From Clostridia bacterium (GTDB taxonomy: Bacteria > Bacillota > Clostridia > Oscillospirales > CAG-272): a stretch of 35,092 nt of DNA. The stretch is taken from assembly GCA_017508605.1 (NCBI GenBank), contig JAFVYN010000099.1, positions 1 through 35,092 on the forward strand. The letters are read 5' to 3'. Shown piece by piece: positions 6,976-14,975 of this stretch. Position 1 is the first letter of the stretch. Every line of letters begins with the position of its first letter. Both the position numbers and the translations under genes were made by a program. The notes under the pieces are model-generated. The model was not told where the DNA came from. It saw only the letters and a program-made list of their open reading frames with translations, and searched no databases.

Positions 6976-8355
6976 ATGCAGGCACTTCGACACCGTTGTT
7001 CTGATATTTGTCTTTCTCTCCCGTTCTCGCTTCTGATGATGGCTGCCGCCATGGCGATCGTGATGCTTCGCGCAGAGGTGGCGGGCGTTCTGATCTTCGT
7101 CTTTCTGATGTCCCTTCTTCTTGTTTTCTGTGATGACGTGACCGTAACCACGCTTCCGTTTCTGCTGACGTGCATGTTCGTTCTGAAGTGTTATGACAGC
7201 TTCAGCACCTTTATCGTCTTCGCACCCCTTGCGGTGATCCCGATCGGCGCGCTTGTCTATCATCTTCTGATGCACAAGGCTCCTTTTCGCCGCGGAGAGA
7301 GTTTTTTTGGTGTGGCGGCGGTGGCGATCGCCGTGACGCTGGGCGGCTGGTTTACGCTCCCCTTCAAGGACTATTTTTCACCGACCTCGCTGTTTTATAT
7401 CGGCGGTCTCGGTATCGGCATGGTGGGTGCTTACTTCCTTCTGAAACGGGAGTTTCAGCCCTCCGATCGGTATTCGCTTGTGGAACGTATTTTCGCGCTC
7501 TTTTACATCGCGGGCTATTTCGGTGTGTTCATGATGGTTTCGTACTTCTATCTGGATTATGAATTGATACAGGAAGTCGGCATTCAGATCCAGTGGTCGA
7601 ACAACCTCTCGACGATGATGATGTTCTTCATGCCCGCCCCCTTTTATTTTGCTCTGACACGCTCACGTTTTCATATTCTTTCGGGTTTTTTGTTTTACCT
7701 TACGATCGTTGCTACGATGTCACGCGGCGGCATTCTGATGGGCGCTATCGAGCTTTTGCTTTGTATTGCCTTTGTGATGTGCTATGATAAGCGTTTACGG
7801 AATATTCTTTTGATCCTGCTTCTGGTCGGCGCTCTGATCGTGGCAATGAATCCGGATTTCTTGAACGTTCTTTGGCAGTTGTATCAGAAGCTTACGAAGA
7901 ATACGGATCACATTCTGACAGACGAGCCGCGCTATCATCTGATCTTAGCTTCCTTCCGTGATTTTCTTTCGAATCCCGTGTTCGGGCAGGGAATCGGGTA
8001 TACGGGAAATCAGGATATTTATTCTCCCGTGACGGGCGCGGCAAACTGGTATCACATGATGATCCCGCAGATCATCGGCAGCTTCGGTACGGTGGGAATC
8101 GCGGCATACGGCTATCAGTTTTTCATGAGAATACGCCTGATCTTCCGCAAGAAGACGGTAAGACGGATGGCGCTCGGGCTTTCTTATGCCGGCATTCTTC
8201 TGATGTCGCAGATCAATCCCGGGGAATTCTGCCCCGTGCCTTATGAAATGCTGACAGTCCTTCTCTTTATTCTTCTTGAGCTTCCCGAAAAGGAGCTTCA
8301 CCGCACACAAAAACGCGCCTTTACCTCGCTGAAGGGATTGCGGCGTCATACGTGA
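6976..8355 (+). CDS. O-antigen ligase/polymerase-like membrane protein
   Basis: A 459-residue protein with about 10-12 predicted transmembrane helices and a larger extracytoplasmic loop at about residues 295-360. The TMSRGGILMGAIELLL segment followed by that loop, with DEPRYHLILASFRDFLSNPVFGQGIGY, is the Wzy_C/WaaL pattern. Members transfer or polymerise lipid-linked glycans at the outer face of the membrane (family knowledge). In a Gram-positive-type organism this suggests a role in cell-wall polysaccharide or teichoic-acid-like polymers; no glycosyltransferases are adjacent to define the substrate. AAAGGAG precedes the ATG at 6 bases. The gene is monocistronic, between its own promoter and terminator. 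Confidence 0.8.
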   Translation: MQALRHRCSDICLSLPFSLLMMAAAMAIVMLRAEVAGVLIFVFLMSLLLVFCDDVTVTTLPFLLTCMFVLKCYDSFSTFIVFAPLAVIPIGALVYHLLMHKAPFRRGESFFGVAAVAIAVTLGGWFTLPFKDYFSPTSLFYIGGLGIGMVGAYFLLKREFQPSDRYSLVERIFALFYIAGYFGVFMMVSYFYLDYELIQEVGIQIQWSNNLSTMMMFFMPAPFYFALTRSRFHILSGFLFYLTIVATMSRGGILMGAIELLLCIAFVMCYDKRLRNILLILLLVGALIVAMNPDFLNVLWQLYQKLTKNTDHILTDEPRYHLILASFRDFLSNPVFGQGIGYTGNQDIYSPVTGAANWYHMMIPQIIGSFGTVGIAAYGYQFFMRIRLIFRKKTVRRMALGLSYAGILLMSQINPGEFCPVPYEMLTVLLFILLELPEKELHRTQKRAFTSLKGLRRHT

Positions 8356-8360
8356 TCTAT

Positions 8361-8387
8361 GGGCTCTCGGTCAAGAGAGCCCTTTTT
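8361..8387 (+). terminator. Intrinsic terminator after the O-antigen-ligase-like gene
   Basis: An 8-bp stem GGGCTCTC/GAGAGCCC (8361-8368 with 8375-8382) is followed by TTTTT. Confidence 0.85.
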
Positions 8388-8390
8388 CTC

Positions 8391-8419
8391 TTGACGGAGA
8401 GGGCAAGATATGGTATAAT
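8391..8419 (+). promoter_or_regulatory. Promoter of the TIR-GH43 unit
   Basis: TTGACG (8391-8396), 17 bp, TATAAT (8414-8419). It starts 4 bases after the preceding terminator. Confidence 0.85.
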
Positions 8420-8447
8420 GAGAAAAAGTGCATAAACGGAGGACGCG

Positions 8448-9443
8448 ATGAAACAGAACGGTTGGGTTTTTATTTCGCATTCGCATAAGGATATTGAGCG
8501 GGTCCGCAAGATCCGTAACAAGCTGGAGGAGCTTGGCTTTGAGCCGCTCTTGTTCTTTCTCAAATGCCTTTCCGACGAAGACGAGATCGAAGAGCTGATC
8601 AAACGCGAGATCGACGAGCGCGAATGGTTCATTTACGTGGACAGCGTGAACGCAAGACGATCCCATTGGGTGCAAACCGAACGTGAGTATATCGAAACGC
8701 GGGGAGACAAAAAGATCTTTACGCTTGATCTGAGCCGCACGATCGAGGAACAGATGAAAGAGATCGAGCGCATCGCAAGGCAGATGAAGGTCTTCATTGC
8801 GGCATCCGCACAGGATAAGCCGCTTGTGAATGCGCTGTCGAAGGCGCTTGCCGAACACGATATGCAGGTTCTGACCGACGAAGAGGTCGAAGCGGGGACC
8901 TCGTGGCTTAACGCGGTGCGCCGTGAGATCGATGTGGCTTCCCGTAACGGCTTTGTGCTGATCGTGATCAGCGAGCATATGCGTGACGCCGCTTACGCTT
9001 TGCGCGAGACGGAAATGGCGATCGCGTCGGGCGGCAAGATCCTGCCGCTTTACGTGGGCAAGGCACATATGCCGCCCTCCCTTTTTGAAAAGCTCGGCAC
9101 GGTTTCGGGCGTTCATATCAGTGAAACGCCGACCGAAGAGGAGATCAGCCGTGTGATCACCGCCATTGAGAACAGCATTCGGTATTATGAGAGCGACATG
9201 ACGGTGTCGCACGGCTTCCGTGCCGCCAGGCACATCATATTGCCCCCGCTCTCGCGCATCGAAGCCGATACCTTCGCGCTTTGTGAAAATCTGGAGGCTG
9301 TGACGGTTCCCGAAAGCGTGATCTATATCGACGCGAAGGCGTTTGAGGGGCTTGGCGATATTCTCATCAGGTGCTATCCCGACTCTTATGCCGAACGCTT
9401 CTGCAAGATCCATCAAATACGATATGAAACGATAGGAGACTGA
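8448..9443 (+). CDS. Tandem TIR-domain protein with C-terminal BspA-type LRR
   Basis: A 331-residue cytosolic protein. Residues 5-100 form a first TIR domain (VFISHSHKD at the start, EREWFIYVDSVNARRSHWVQTE in the middle). Residues 113-235 form a second (KVFIAASAQDKPLVNALSKAL, then GFVLIVISEHM and a strand ILPLYVG). Residues about 260-331 carry a short BspA-type (LRR_5) segment: IEADTFALCENLEAVTVPES, then a terminal cap with CYPDSYAERFC. Bacterial TIR domains are often NAD-cleaving immune effectors or signal producers, and others are scaffolds. I cannot assign a catalytic glutamate with certainty; candidates are E78 in the first domain and E187/E189 in the second. GGAGG precedes the ATG at 5-7 bases. 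The stop overlaps the region of the GH43 start, so the two are translationally coupled. Confidence 0.85.
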   Translation: MKQNGWVFISHSHKDIERVRKIRNKLEELGFEPLLFFLKCLSDEDEIEELIKREIDEREWFIYVDSVNARRSHWVQTEREYIETRGDKKIFTLDLSRTIEEQMKEIERIARQMKVFIAASAQDKPLVNALSKALAEHDMQVLTDEEVEAGTSWLNAVRREIDVASRNGFVLIVISEHMRDAAYALRETEMAIASGGKILPLYVGKAHMPPSLFEKLGTVSGVHISETPTEEEISRVITAIENSIRYYESDMTVSHGFRAARHIILPPLSRIEADTFALCENLEAVTVPESVIYIDAKAFEGLGDILIRCYPDSYAERFCKIHQIRYETIGD

Positions 9444-9445
9444 TG

Positions 9446-10618
9446 ATGAACGAAATCAAGCTTAGCGGCAATCCCATCATTCCAAAGCCCGCGGCAGATC
9501 CCACGATGGTGCAGTTCGGGGACAGATACTACGTATATCCCACCTTTGGGGGCATTCCCGAGGTAGGATTCGGCGTGTGGTCTTCGGAGGACCTCAGCGA
9601 TTTTCAGAGTGAGGGCATGATCCTTCGCTTTGAGGATCTCGGCTGGGCGAAAAAAGATGCGTGGGCGCCCGATATCATCGAAAGAAACGGCAGATATTAT
9701 TTTTATTTTTCCGCCCAAAGCTCGATCGGAGTGGCAATATCCGATTCGCCGACAGGACCGTTTGTCGACCCTCTCGGCAAGCCGCTCATTCCCTTTGAAG
9801 AAGATATGTCAACGATCGATCCCTGCGTGTTTATTGATGATGACGGCAGGACATATCTCTATTGGGGTGCGACCTTTGACGGCAGGATGTTCATGCGCGA
9901 GCTGAATGACGATATGATCTCCTTCAAGGGCGAAAAGAAGACGGTCTTCCACTATACCCTTGAGAAGGATTATCACTGCGAGGGCTCGTATATTTTCAAG
10001 AGAAACGGACTGTATTACTATCTTTTCAGCGAATACATCTGGTGCGACTCGCCCGCGCTTCATGTCGACCACAGCTACCGTGTGAATTACGCGGTATCCG
10101 ATCGCCCCGAGGGACCTTTCACGAAGGAACTGTCCCGTGTCCCCATTCTTTCAACCAATATGACGCTCGGCTATATCGGCCCCGGTCATAATTCGATCCT
10201 GAATCCTCCGGGCACAGATGAGTATTTCATTATTTACCATCAGCATCAGGGTGACGCGCGATACCGCCGCGCGAACATCGACCGCCTGACCTTTTCGCCA
10301 AACGGCGCGATCAATACCGTCCGTATGACACGCGAGGGCGTTCCGCTCCGTCCCATTATGGCATGGCTTTCGCATAAGACACCCGGCGCTCACCCTCTCG
10401 GTAAGGATAAGTGCTTCTCGCTCGGCACAAAGCTGTCTTTCGAAGCGATCGAAAGCGTTACTCTCTTCGTCAATGGCACGCCGATCCATACGGTGCCCTA
10501 TACCGAGACTCTCACCTGGCACCCCACTGCCCGCGGCGTCTACCGTGTAAACGCCACCCTCACCGCCAAAGACAAGACCGTCTACACCACCAAAGCCCTG
10601 CACATCGACGTGGTGTGA
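9446..10618 (+). CDS. Glycoside hydrolase family 43 (arabinofuranosidase/xylosidase-like)
   Basis: A 390-residue intracellular enzyme (no signal peptide) with the five-bladed GH43 propeller. The expected catalytic triad is visible: general base Asp18 in PAADPTM, pKa-modulating Asp125 in STIDPCVF, and general acid Glu179 in HCEGSYIFKRNG. The C-terminal 90 residues look like a small beta-sandwich (Ig or FN3-like). The family hydrolyses arabinose- or xylose-containing oligosaccharides; the exact substrate cannot be read. Two starts are possible, 9443 and 9446. GGAG at 9435-9438 is better spaced for 9446, while 9443 would overlap the TIR stop. It is co-transcribed with the TIR gene, an unusual partner. 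Confidence 0.9.
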   Translation: MNEIKLSGNPIIPKPAADPTMVQFGDRYYVYPTFGGIPEVGFGVWSSEDLSDFQSEGMILRFEDLGWAKKDAWAPDIIERNGRYYFYFSAQSSIGVAISDSPTGPFVDPLGKPLIPFEEDMSTIDPCVFIDDDGRTYLYWGATFDGRMFMRELNDDMISFKGEKKTVFHYTLEKDYHCEGSYIFKRNGLYYYLFSEYIWCDSPALHVDHSYRVNYAVSDRPEGPFTKELSRVPILSTNMTLGYIGPGHNSILNPPGTDEYFIIYHQHQGDARYRRANIDRLTFSPNGAINTVRMTREGVPLRPIMAWLSHKTPGAHPLGKDKCFSLGTKLSFEAIESVTLFVNGTPIHTVPYTETLTWHPTARGVYRVNATLTAKDKTVYTTKALHIDVV

Positions 10619-10623
10619 TTTCT

Positions 10624-10661
10624 CATAACAAAAGCCGCTCCCGAGAGCGGCTTTTGTTATG
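10624..10661. terminator. Bidirectional terminator between GH43 and helicase
   Basis: A perfect 17-bp inverted repeat (10624-10640 with 10645-10661, loop CCGA) with A/T-rich outer arms serves both converging genes. The helicase stop codon (10657-10659) lies inside the stem. Confidence 0.85.
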
Positions 10662-13600
10662 GAGCAGAGGAATCATTTAAAACTGAATATAGTTTTTTAA
10701 GCTGTTGCGCGGTGATTTTTTCGTTGTAATGAGTCCCATTGAACGTGATATGCAAGACGGGGTATTGTCCTTTGGTTTTCAACAAATAGTGATTTTCGAT
10801 CAGCCAATCCACAAGGGTAATCAACGTTTCACGTTCAATGTGTTTTAATGCACCGTATTCGGTAAGTTCATATAATTTCATTTCCTGTATCTTTTGGCTT
10901 CGTGCGCCGCGCAAAACATCTACAAGAACATTAATGCCGTAAAACCGTTTTTGACTGATATGGGACACACATTGCAGAACGGTATGAACCATATTGTTCA
11001 AATCCGTGTCGCGGTATACAACGCTCTTTACATTTGCAGTCGGAATCACAGAAGAAGTATTGTCACTCGCAGGGTTTGTGGTGACGCTTAGTTTTGTTTG
11101 TGAAATGACAGGAGTAGGCTTGCTGGTAGAGGTCCGCTTGAAGACAACAGCAGGAGAGGGAGATGCGGATAGCTTGTACAAGTCATAGTAGGCAATTTTG
11201 CTTAAGGAACGGTTGCAGCCCTCTCCGCTGGGCAGATAATTGGTACATCCCAAAAAATAGTCGCCGTCCTTTTTATGTTTGATGATCAGATATCCGCTTT
11301 TGCAGTCTTCACATTTCATAATCGACAGTTTTTCTCCCTTGATATCATTTGTCAAAAAACCGCAAATTTCGGGTTCATTAGTGCAAATGTACAAGCGAAG
11401 TCCATATGCGGTTTTATAGCGATATTGAAGGGGATAGCCGCAAATGGGACAAGTTTTTCTGCGCGATACAGGATCGGTATTCTCTTCATTCCATTCGCCA
11501 CGAAGAGAAACGTTTTTGTAGTCCCGTTTAATTTCTAACAGAAATTCGGAGGGATTCTGTTCAGGAGCAATGAAGTATACGCGGTTTTTCGTGCGTGTCA
11601 TAGCAACATAAAATAGCCTTCGTTCCTCGGCATAGTCGATGGAACGATCGCCTTTGATGACGAAAGAAAGAACGGGATCATCTTCAATTTTAGAAGGAAA
11701 ACCATAGGTTTCATTCCTGCCATTAACTACGATCACGTTGTCATAGCCCAGCCCTTTTGAAGCGTGTGCTGTCATAAAGGTGATGTCAAGATGAGGATAT
11801 TTGACACTCTTGAGTTTTCCTCCGCGCGTGGAATACTCAAACAGTCCTGATTTTTCAAGCTTGTCGCCATCAAAACCAAATCTTCCTAACAAAAGGATGG
11901 AGGAATCAGTTTTGCCTTCTGTACGGTTATATTCCATGATTTGCTTCAGCGCAGTTTCCACCGCATAAGCAATGGCATAATTAACACCATTTTTGACACT
12001 GTCAGTCGTTTTTCGAAACGATCCGTCATAAGTATATATGATAACAGGATCAGTAATATTTTTAGGAGAAGTGAGTGCTTTTTTTATTTGGGTATCGTTC
12101 TTTTGAATGAAATTTCCTGCAATGTCGATAACTTCTTGCGCATTTCGATAGGTTTTTACAATTTTTAACAGTTTGGCATAACCCATTTTTTCTGAAAAAT
12201 TGGTAAATAGTGTAATGTCCGAACCGCTGAAAGCGTAAATGGATTGCCAATCATCGCCGACGGCGATAATTTTGGCATCAGTAACATCTGCTAATGCTGT
12301 GACAAGATCGAATCGTTGACGGGAGATATCCTGATACTCATCGACGATGATGTAACGAAAATCCAGCTTTTGCTGCATCTCTTTGACTTCGCGCAAAACT
12401 CGAGCGGATTCGTTGATCATGTCTTCAAAATCGACAGCGTTATGTTCTTTTAAATAACGGTCATATTCGAGATAGCAATCATGACAAATATCAAGAAACA
12501 ATCGAGAACGGACATTTGTCGTAGAATGATACATGCGTGTGAACTCATCGGCGGTATATCCGTTTGTTTTGAAATTAGCAATAAAGCGGCATATCAGAGA
12601 AACGAGTCGGCGAATATATCGGTTTTCTTCGCTCACGATCAGCTTTTCCATAATTTCTTTTCCTGAACGGGGTGTGAGAGTAAAACCGTGCTTTTCAAGT
12701 TCTTCTCGCAAATGCTCAACCAAAGGGCGATTATCATTATATTGTGAGAATGTGTATATCAGTTTAGTTCCGTGTTTTTTGTGCAGTTCGACTTTGGTGT
12801 TGATGCTGTTTTTGTAAGACTCTAGCTGATCGGAACTGAATCGATTGTTCTTTCCATCCTGTGAAATGCCAAAGTGTTCAAGATAGGCAATGCAATCGCC
12901 TTGACGAATCAAAAAATCAGGTGTGTATGGTTTTCGCGCCGTGGGGATATGATAAGGATATTCTGCTTCATATTCATAGTCGATATTGTGAAGATATAAA
13001 AAGTTAGCGATTTCAACTTCTTGTCGTGAACGTAACATTTCGTTTTGAATGGTTACAGTTTTTTTAGTGCGCAAATCCACGATTTGATTACAGTATTCAT
13101 TAAGATCGCTTCGTAAAGTTGTATAATTGGATTTTGCAATTTTATTAAAAAAGTCATTCAAATCATTGCCTTCAAAAGGCGCGTCAAAATAGGAGGCAAA
13201 GAAAAGAATCAAATTATTAACCAAGGGTTCGTTTTTCAAAAGAGAATTTTTGAAATAATCCTGAATTACAAAATAAAGCTTTGACGAATCAACAATATTC
13301 AGTTTTTCTTCCGACTGTTTGCGTAAAATAGCGTTTCCGGTAGAATGAAATGTTGCTATGGGACAATTGATTTTTAAATCGCGATTCAGTTTTTCTCGCA
13401 GTTCAGAAACAGCTTTGTTTGTAAAAGAAACAACAAGGATTTGAGAAGGATCGATTTTCTTTTTTTCAACTAAATACTTTACTTTGGCTGCAACAGTGGT
13501 GGTTTTACCCGCACCTGCACCCGCTATTACAAGACAGTAGTCCTCATCACAAAGTATAACACGCCTTTGATCGTCATCAAGCATGATTTGAGGATCCACA

Positions 13601-13983
13601 TCATGCAGAATTGTATCGAGGTAGTGTTTTTCTTTATGCATGGTCTCGGTGATGTATTGATCATTGTGTTGATCAATCAAAGTTTCAAACTGACTGTACT
13701 GCGAAAGTGCTTGACAAACATCCTTTAACCGAATTCCGTTGGCAGTACAGTAGGATGCCAGCATATTGCTACTTTCCAATACAGCAAAAAACTCAATAGT
13801 TCTTTTTTCACCGAGCAGATAGGACCGGTACTCTTTTCTAGATATATAAGTATCGGAATTAAGAAGTTTGTTCATGTAGTCGGCCAAAGCCAAAAGACTT
13901 TGACACTCGATGGGGAGTTTTGTCGAGGTTGGCGTTACATGAGAAGATGTTTTTTTCTTGAAGAGAGAGGAGAACAGTCCCAT
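10657..13983 (-). CDS. UvrD/HelD-like SF1 helicase with nuclease insert, zinc fingers and RQC-like domain
   Basis: A 1108-residue SF1A DNA helicase. Walker A AGAGAGKT is at residues 154-161, motif II VDEYQD at 547-552, motif III GDDWQSIY at 576-583, a motif like TAHASKGLGYD at 738-748, and motif VI VAMTRTKNR at 793-801. Inserted in domain 1 (about 318-430) is a PD-(D/E)XK-like nuclease pattern: PDFLIR (Asp356), YLEHFG (Glu369) and an upstream Glu near 322-324. Two topoisomerase-type zinc fingers follow (CPICG at 845, paired with CGF; CEDC at 891, paired with two later Cys). Residues about 995-1090 match the RecQ C-terminal (RQC) winged helix: RFYGINVLVDVLRGARSQKI. AAGGAAAGGG precedes the ATG. 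Low GC compared with its neighbours. Likely DNA repair or defence; which one is not determined. Confidence 0.85.
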   Translation of the reverse strand: MGLFSSLFKKKTSSHVTPTSTKLPIECQSLLALADYMNKLLNSDTYISRKEYRSYLLGEKRTIEFFAVLESSNMLASYCTANGIRLKDVCQALSQYSQFETLIDQHNDQYITETMHKEKHYLDTILHDVDPQIMLDDDQRRVILCDEDYCLVIAGAGAGKTTTVAAKVKYLVEKKKIDPSQILVVSFTNKAVSELREKLNRDLKINCPIATFHSTGNAILRKQSEEKLNIVDSSKLYFVIQDYFKNSLLKNEPLVNNLILFFASYFDAPFEGNDLNDFFNKIAKSNYTTLRSDLNEYCNQIVDLRTKKTVTIQNEMLRSRQEVEIANFLYLHNIDYEYEAEYPYHIPTARKPYTPDFLIRQGDCIAYLEHFGISQDGKNNRFSSDQLESYKNSINTKVELHKKHGTKLIYTFSQYNDNRPLVEHLREELEKHGFTLTPRSGKEIMEKLIVSEENRYIRRLVSLICRFIANFKTNGYTADEFTRMYHSTTNVRSRLFLDICHDCYLEYDRYLKEHNAVDFEDMINESARVLREVKEMQQKLDFRYIIVDEYQDISRQRFDLVTALADVTDAKIIAVGDDWQSIYAFSGSDITLFTNFSEKMGYAKLLKIVKTYRNAQEVIDIAGNFIQKNDTQIKKALTSPKNITDPVIIYTYDGSFRKTTDSVKNGVNYAIAYAVETALKQIMEYNRTEGKTDSSILLLGRFGFDGDKLEKSGLFEYSTRGGKLKSVKYPHLDITFMTAHASKGLGYDNVIVVNGRNETYGFPSKIEDDPVLSFVIKGDRSIDYAEERRLFYVAMTRTKNRVYFIAPEQNPSEFLLEIKRDYKNVSLRGEWNEENTDPVSRRKTCPICGYPLQYRYKTAYGLRLYICTNEPEICGFLTNDIKGEKLSIMKCEDCKSGYLIIKHKKDGDYFLGCTNYLPSGEGCNRSLSKIAYYDLYKLSASPSPAVVFKRTSTSKPTPVISQTKLSVTTNPASDNTSSVIPTANVKSVVYRDTDLNNMVHTVLQCVSHISQKRFYGINVLVDVLRGARSQKIQEMKLYELTEYGALKHIERETLITLVDWLIENHYLLKTKGQYPVLHITFNGTHYNEKITAQQLKKLYSVLNDSSAP

Positions 13984-14027
13984 ATCGTACCCTTTCCTTG
14001 TGTGTTCAGTGATAGAATAAACAATTT

Positions 14028-14056
14028 ATTATAACACATTTGGTCAAAAAACTCAA
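14028..14056 (-). promoter_or_regulatory. Promoter of the helicase gene
   Basis: On the minus strand TTGAGT (14051-14056), 17 bp, TATAAT (14028-14033). Confidence 0.8.
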
Positions 14057-14110
14057 GTGCTTTATTGATTTTCTTCCGATTGTCAAGTTTTTTGACATGA
14101 TCTGAAGAAA

Positions 14111-14178
14111 TATGCGGAAATAACGGTTGAAATATGAATCGGAATCATGTATAATAAAAGTAATATTATGCGGAAATA
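14111..14178 (+). repeat. Direct repeat flanking the HTH-gene promoter (candidate operator)
   Basis: The 12-mer TATGCGGAAATA occurs identically at 14111-14122 and 14167-14178. One copy ends 4 bases upstream of the -35 and the other begins 11 bases after the -10, so a protein bound to both could loop over the promoter. Confidence 0.5.
14127..14155 (+). promoter_or_regulatory. Promoter of the HTH gene
   Basis: TTGAAA (14127-14132), 17 bp, TATAAT (14150-14155), divergent from the helicase promoter 71 bp away. Confidence 0.8.
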
Positions 14179-14199
14179 CAGTATATTAAGAGGATGTAT

Positions 14200-14928
14200 A
14201 TGACAGAAAACGAAAAGATTCAGTATGCCAAAGCATTTATCGACAAACTGGCAAGGGGAATCAATCCACTTGATGATTCCGTCATTCGTGACGATGATAT
14301 TGTCAATAATGTGCGGATTTCCAGATGCTTTTTTTATGTATCTGAATTATTGGATCGATTGATCAATCAAAAAAATACTTCGAATTCCTCAAAAAAATCG
14401 GAGAAAAAGAAGGAGCTTTCTATGACAGAAGAGGCCAAGCGTGTATTGAAACCTTTTCAAGTAGCTAAGCATCAGACCGATTTAACCGCTTACATTAACA
14501 GTTTTGTTGATCCTTCCGGTAAAAAAATGAAATCCGGTATTATTACTGAATGGCTCGAAAGTCTTGGAATGCTGACTGTTTCCAGGTCTGATGACGGAAA
14601 AAAGTTGCGTTATCCAACAAAGGAAGGTATTGATGTTGGTTTTTTCACTGAGCACAGAGTTTCGTCTTCCGGAAAAGATTACTATGTCTTTATGTTTTCT
14701 CCGACGGCACAGCAGTTTGTATTTGATAACATCGACAGTTTGATTGAGTATCAGAATTTAGGCATCCACGAAACCACAAACGAAGCATCCGACTGGACCG
14801 CTGAAGACGATCAGCGGATCAAGGAAATGTCGAAAAAAGGAAAATCTCTGTCTGCAATTGCCAAGTCATTAAAAAGGAGTATTGACTCGACTTTGACAAG
14901 AATGAAAAAACTAGGCATTGTGTCGTGA
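14200..14928 (+). CDS. Putative DNA-binding protein with C-terminal Myb/SANT-like HTH
   Basis: A 242-residue protein of unknown function. The N-terminal 60 residues contain a conserved-looking block, GINPLDDSVI followed by VNNVRISRCFFYVSELL, that I associate with small proteins in Clostridia but cannot name. A Ser/Lys-rich linker (about 60-75) follows, then a middle domain (80-190). The C-terminus WTAEDDQRIKEMSKKGKSLS with the following SIDSTLTRMKKLGI is a Myb/SANT-like helix-turn-helix of about 45 residues. AAGAGG lies directly against ATG 14194 but six bases before ATG 14200, which decides the start. The gene is divergent from the helicase, shares its low GC, and has paired repeats around its promoter, so a regulator or partner of the helicase is likely. 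Confidence 0.65.
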   Translation: MTENEKIQYAKAFIDKLARGINPLDDSVIRDDDIVNNVRISRCFFYVSELLDRLINQKNTSNSSKKSEKKKELSMTEEAKRVLKPFQVAKHQTDLTAYINSFVDPSGKKMKSGIITEWLESLGMLTVSRSDDGKKLRYPTKEGIDVGFFTEHRVSSSGKDYYVFMFSPTAQQFVFDNIDSLIEYQNLGIHETTNEASDWTAEDDQRIKEMSKKGKSLSAIAKSLKRSIDSTLTRMKKLGIVS

Positions 14929-14975
14929 GATAGTAGGAAGACACCGTTTTCACCCACAAGAGAAAGGAGGGGCGT

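Noticed and set aside
8346..9416. Long open frame opposite the TIR gene
   Set aside because: Shadow frame of a GC-rich gene; Arg/His/Leu-rich with no family features, no ribosome binding site, and the plus strand encodes clear TIR domains.
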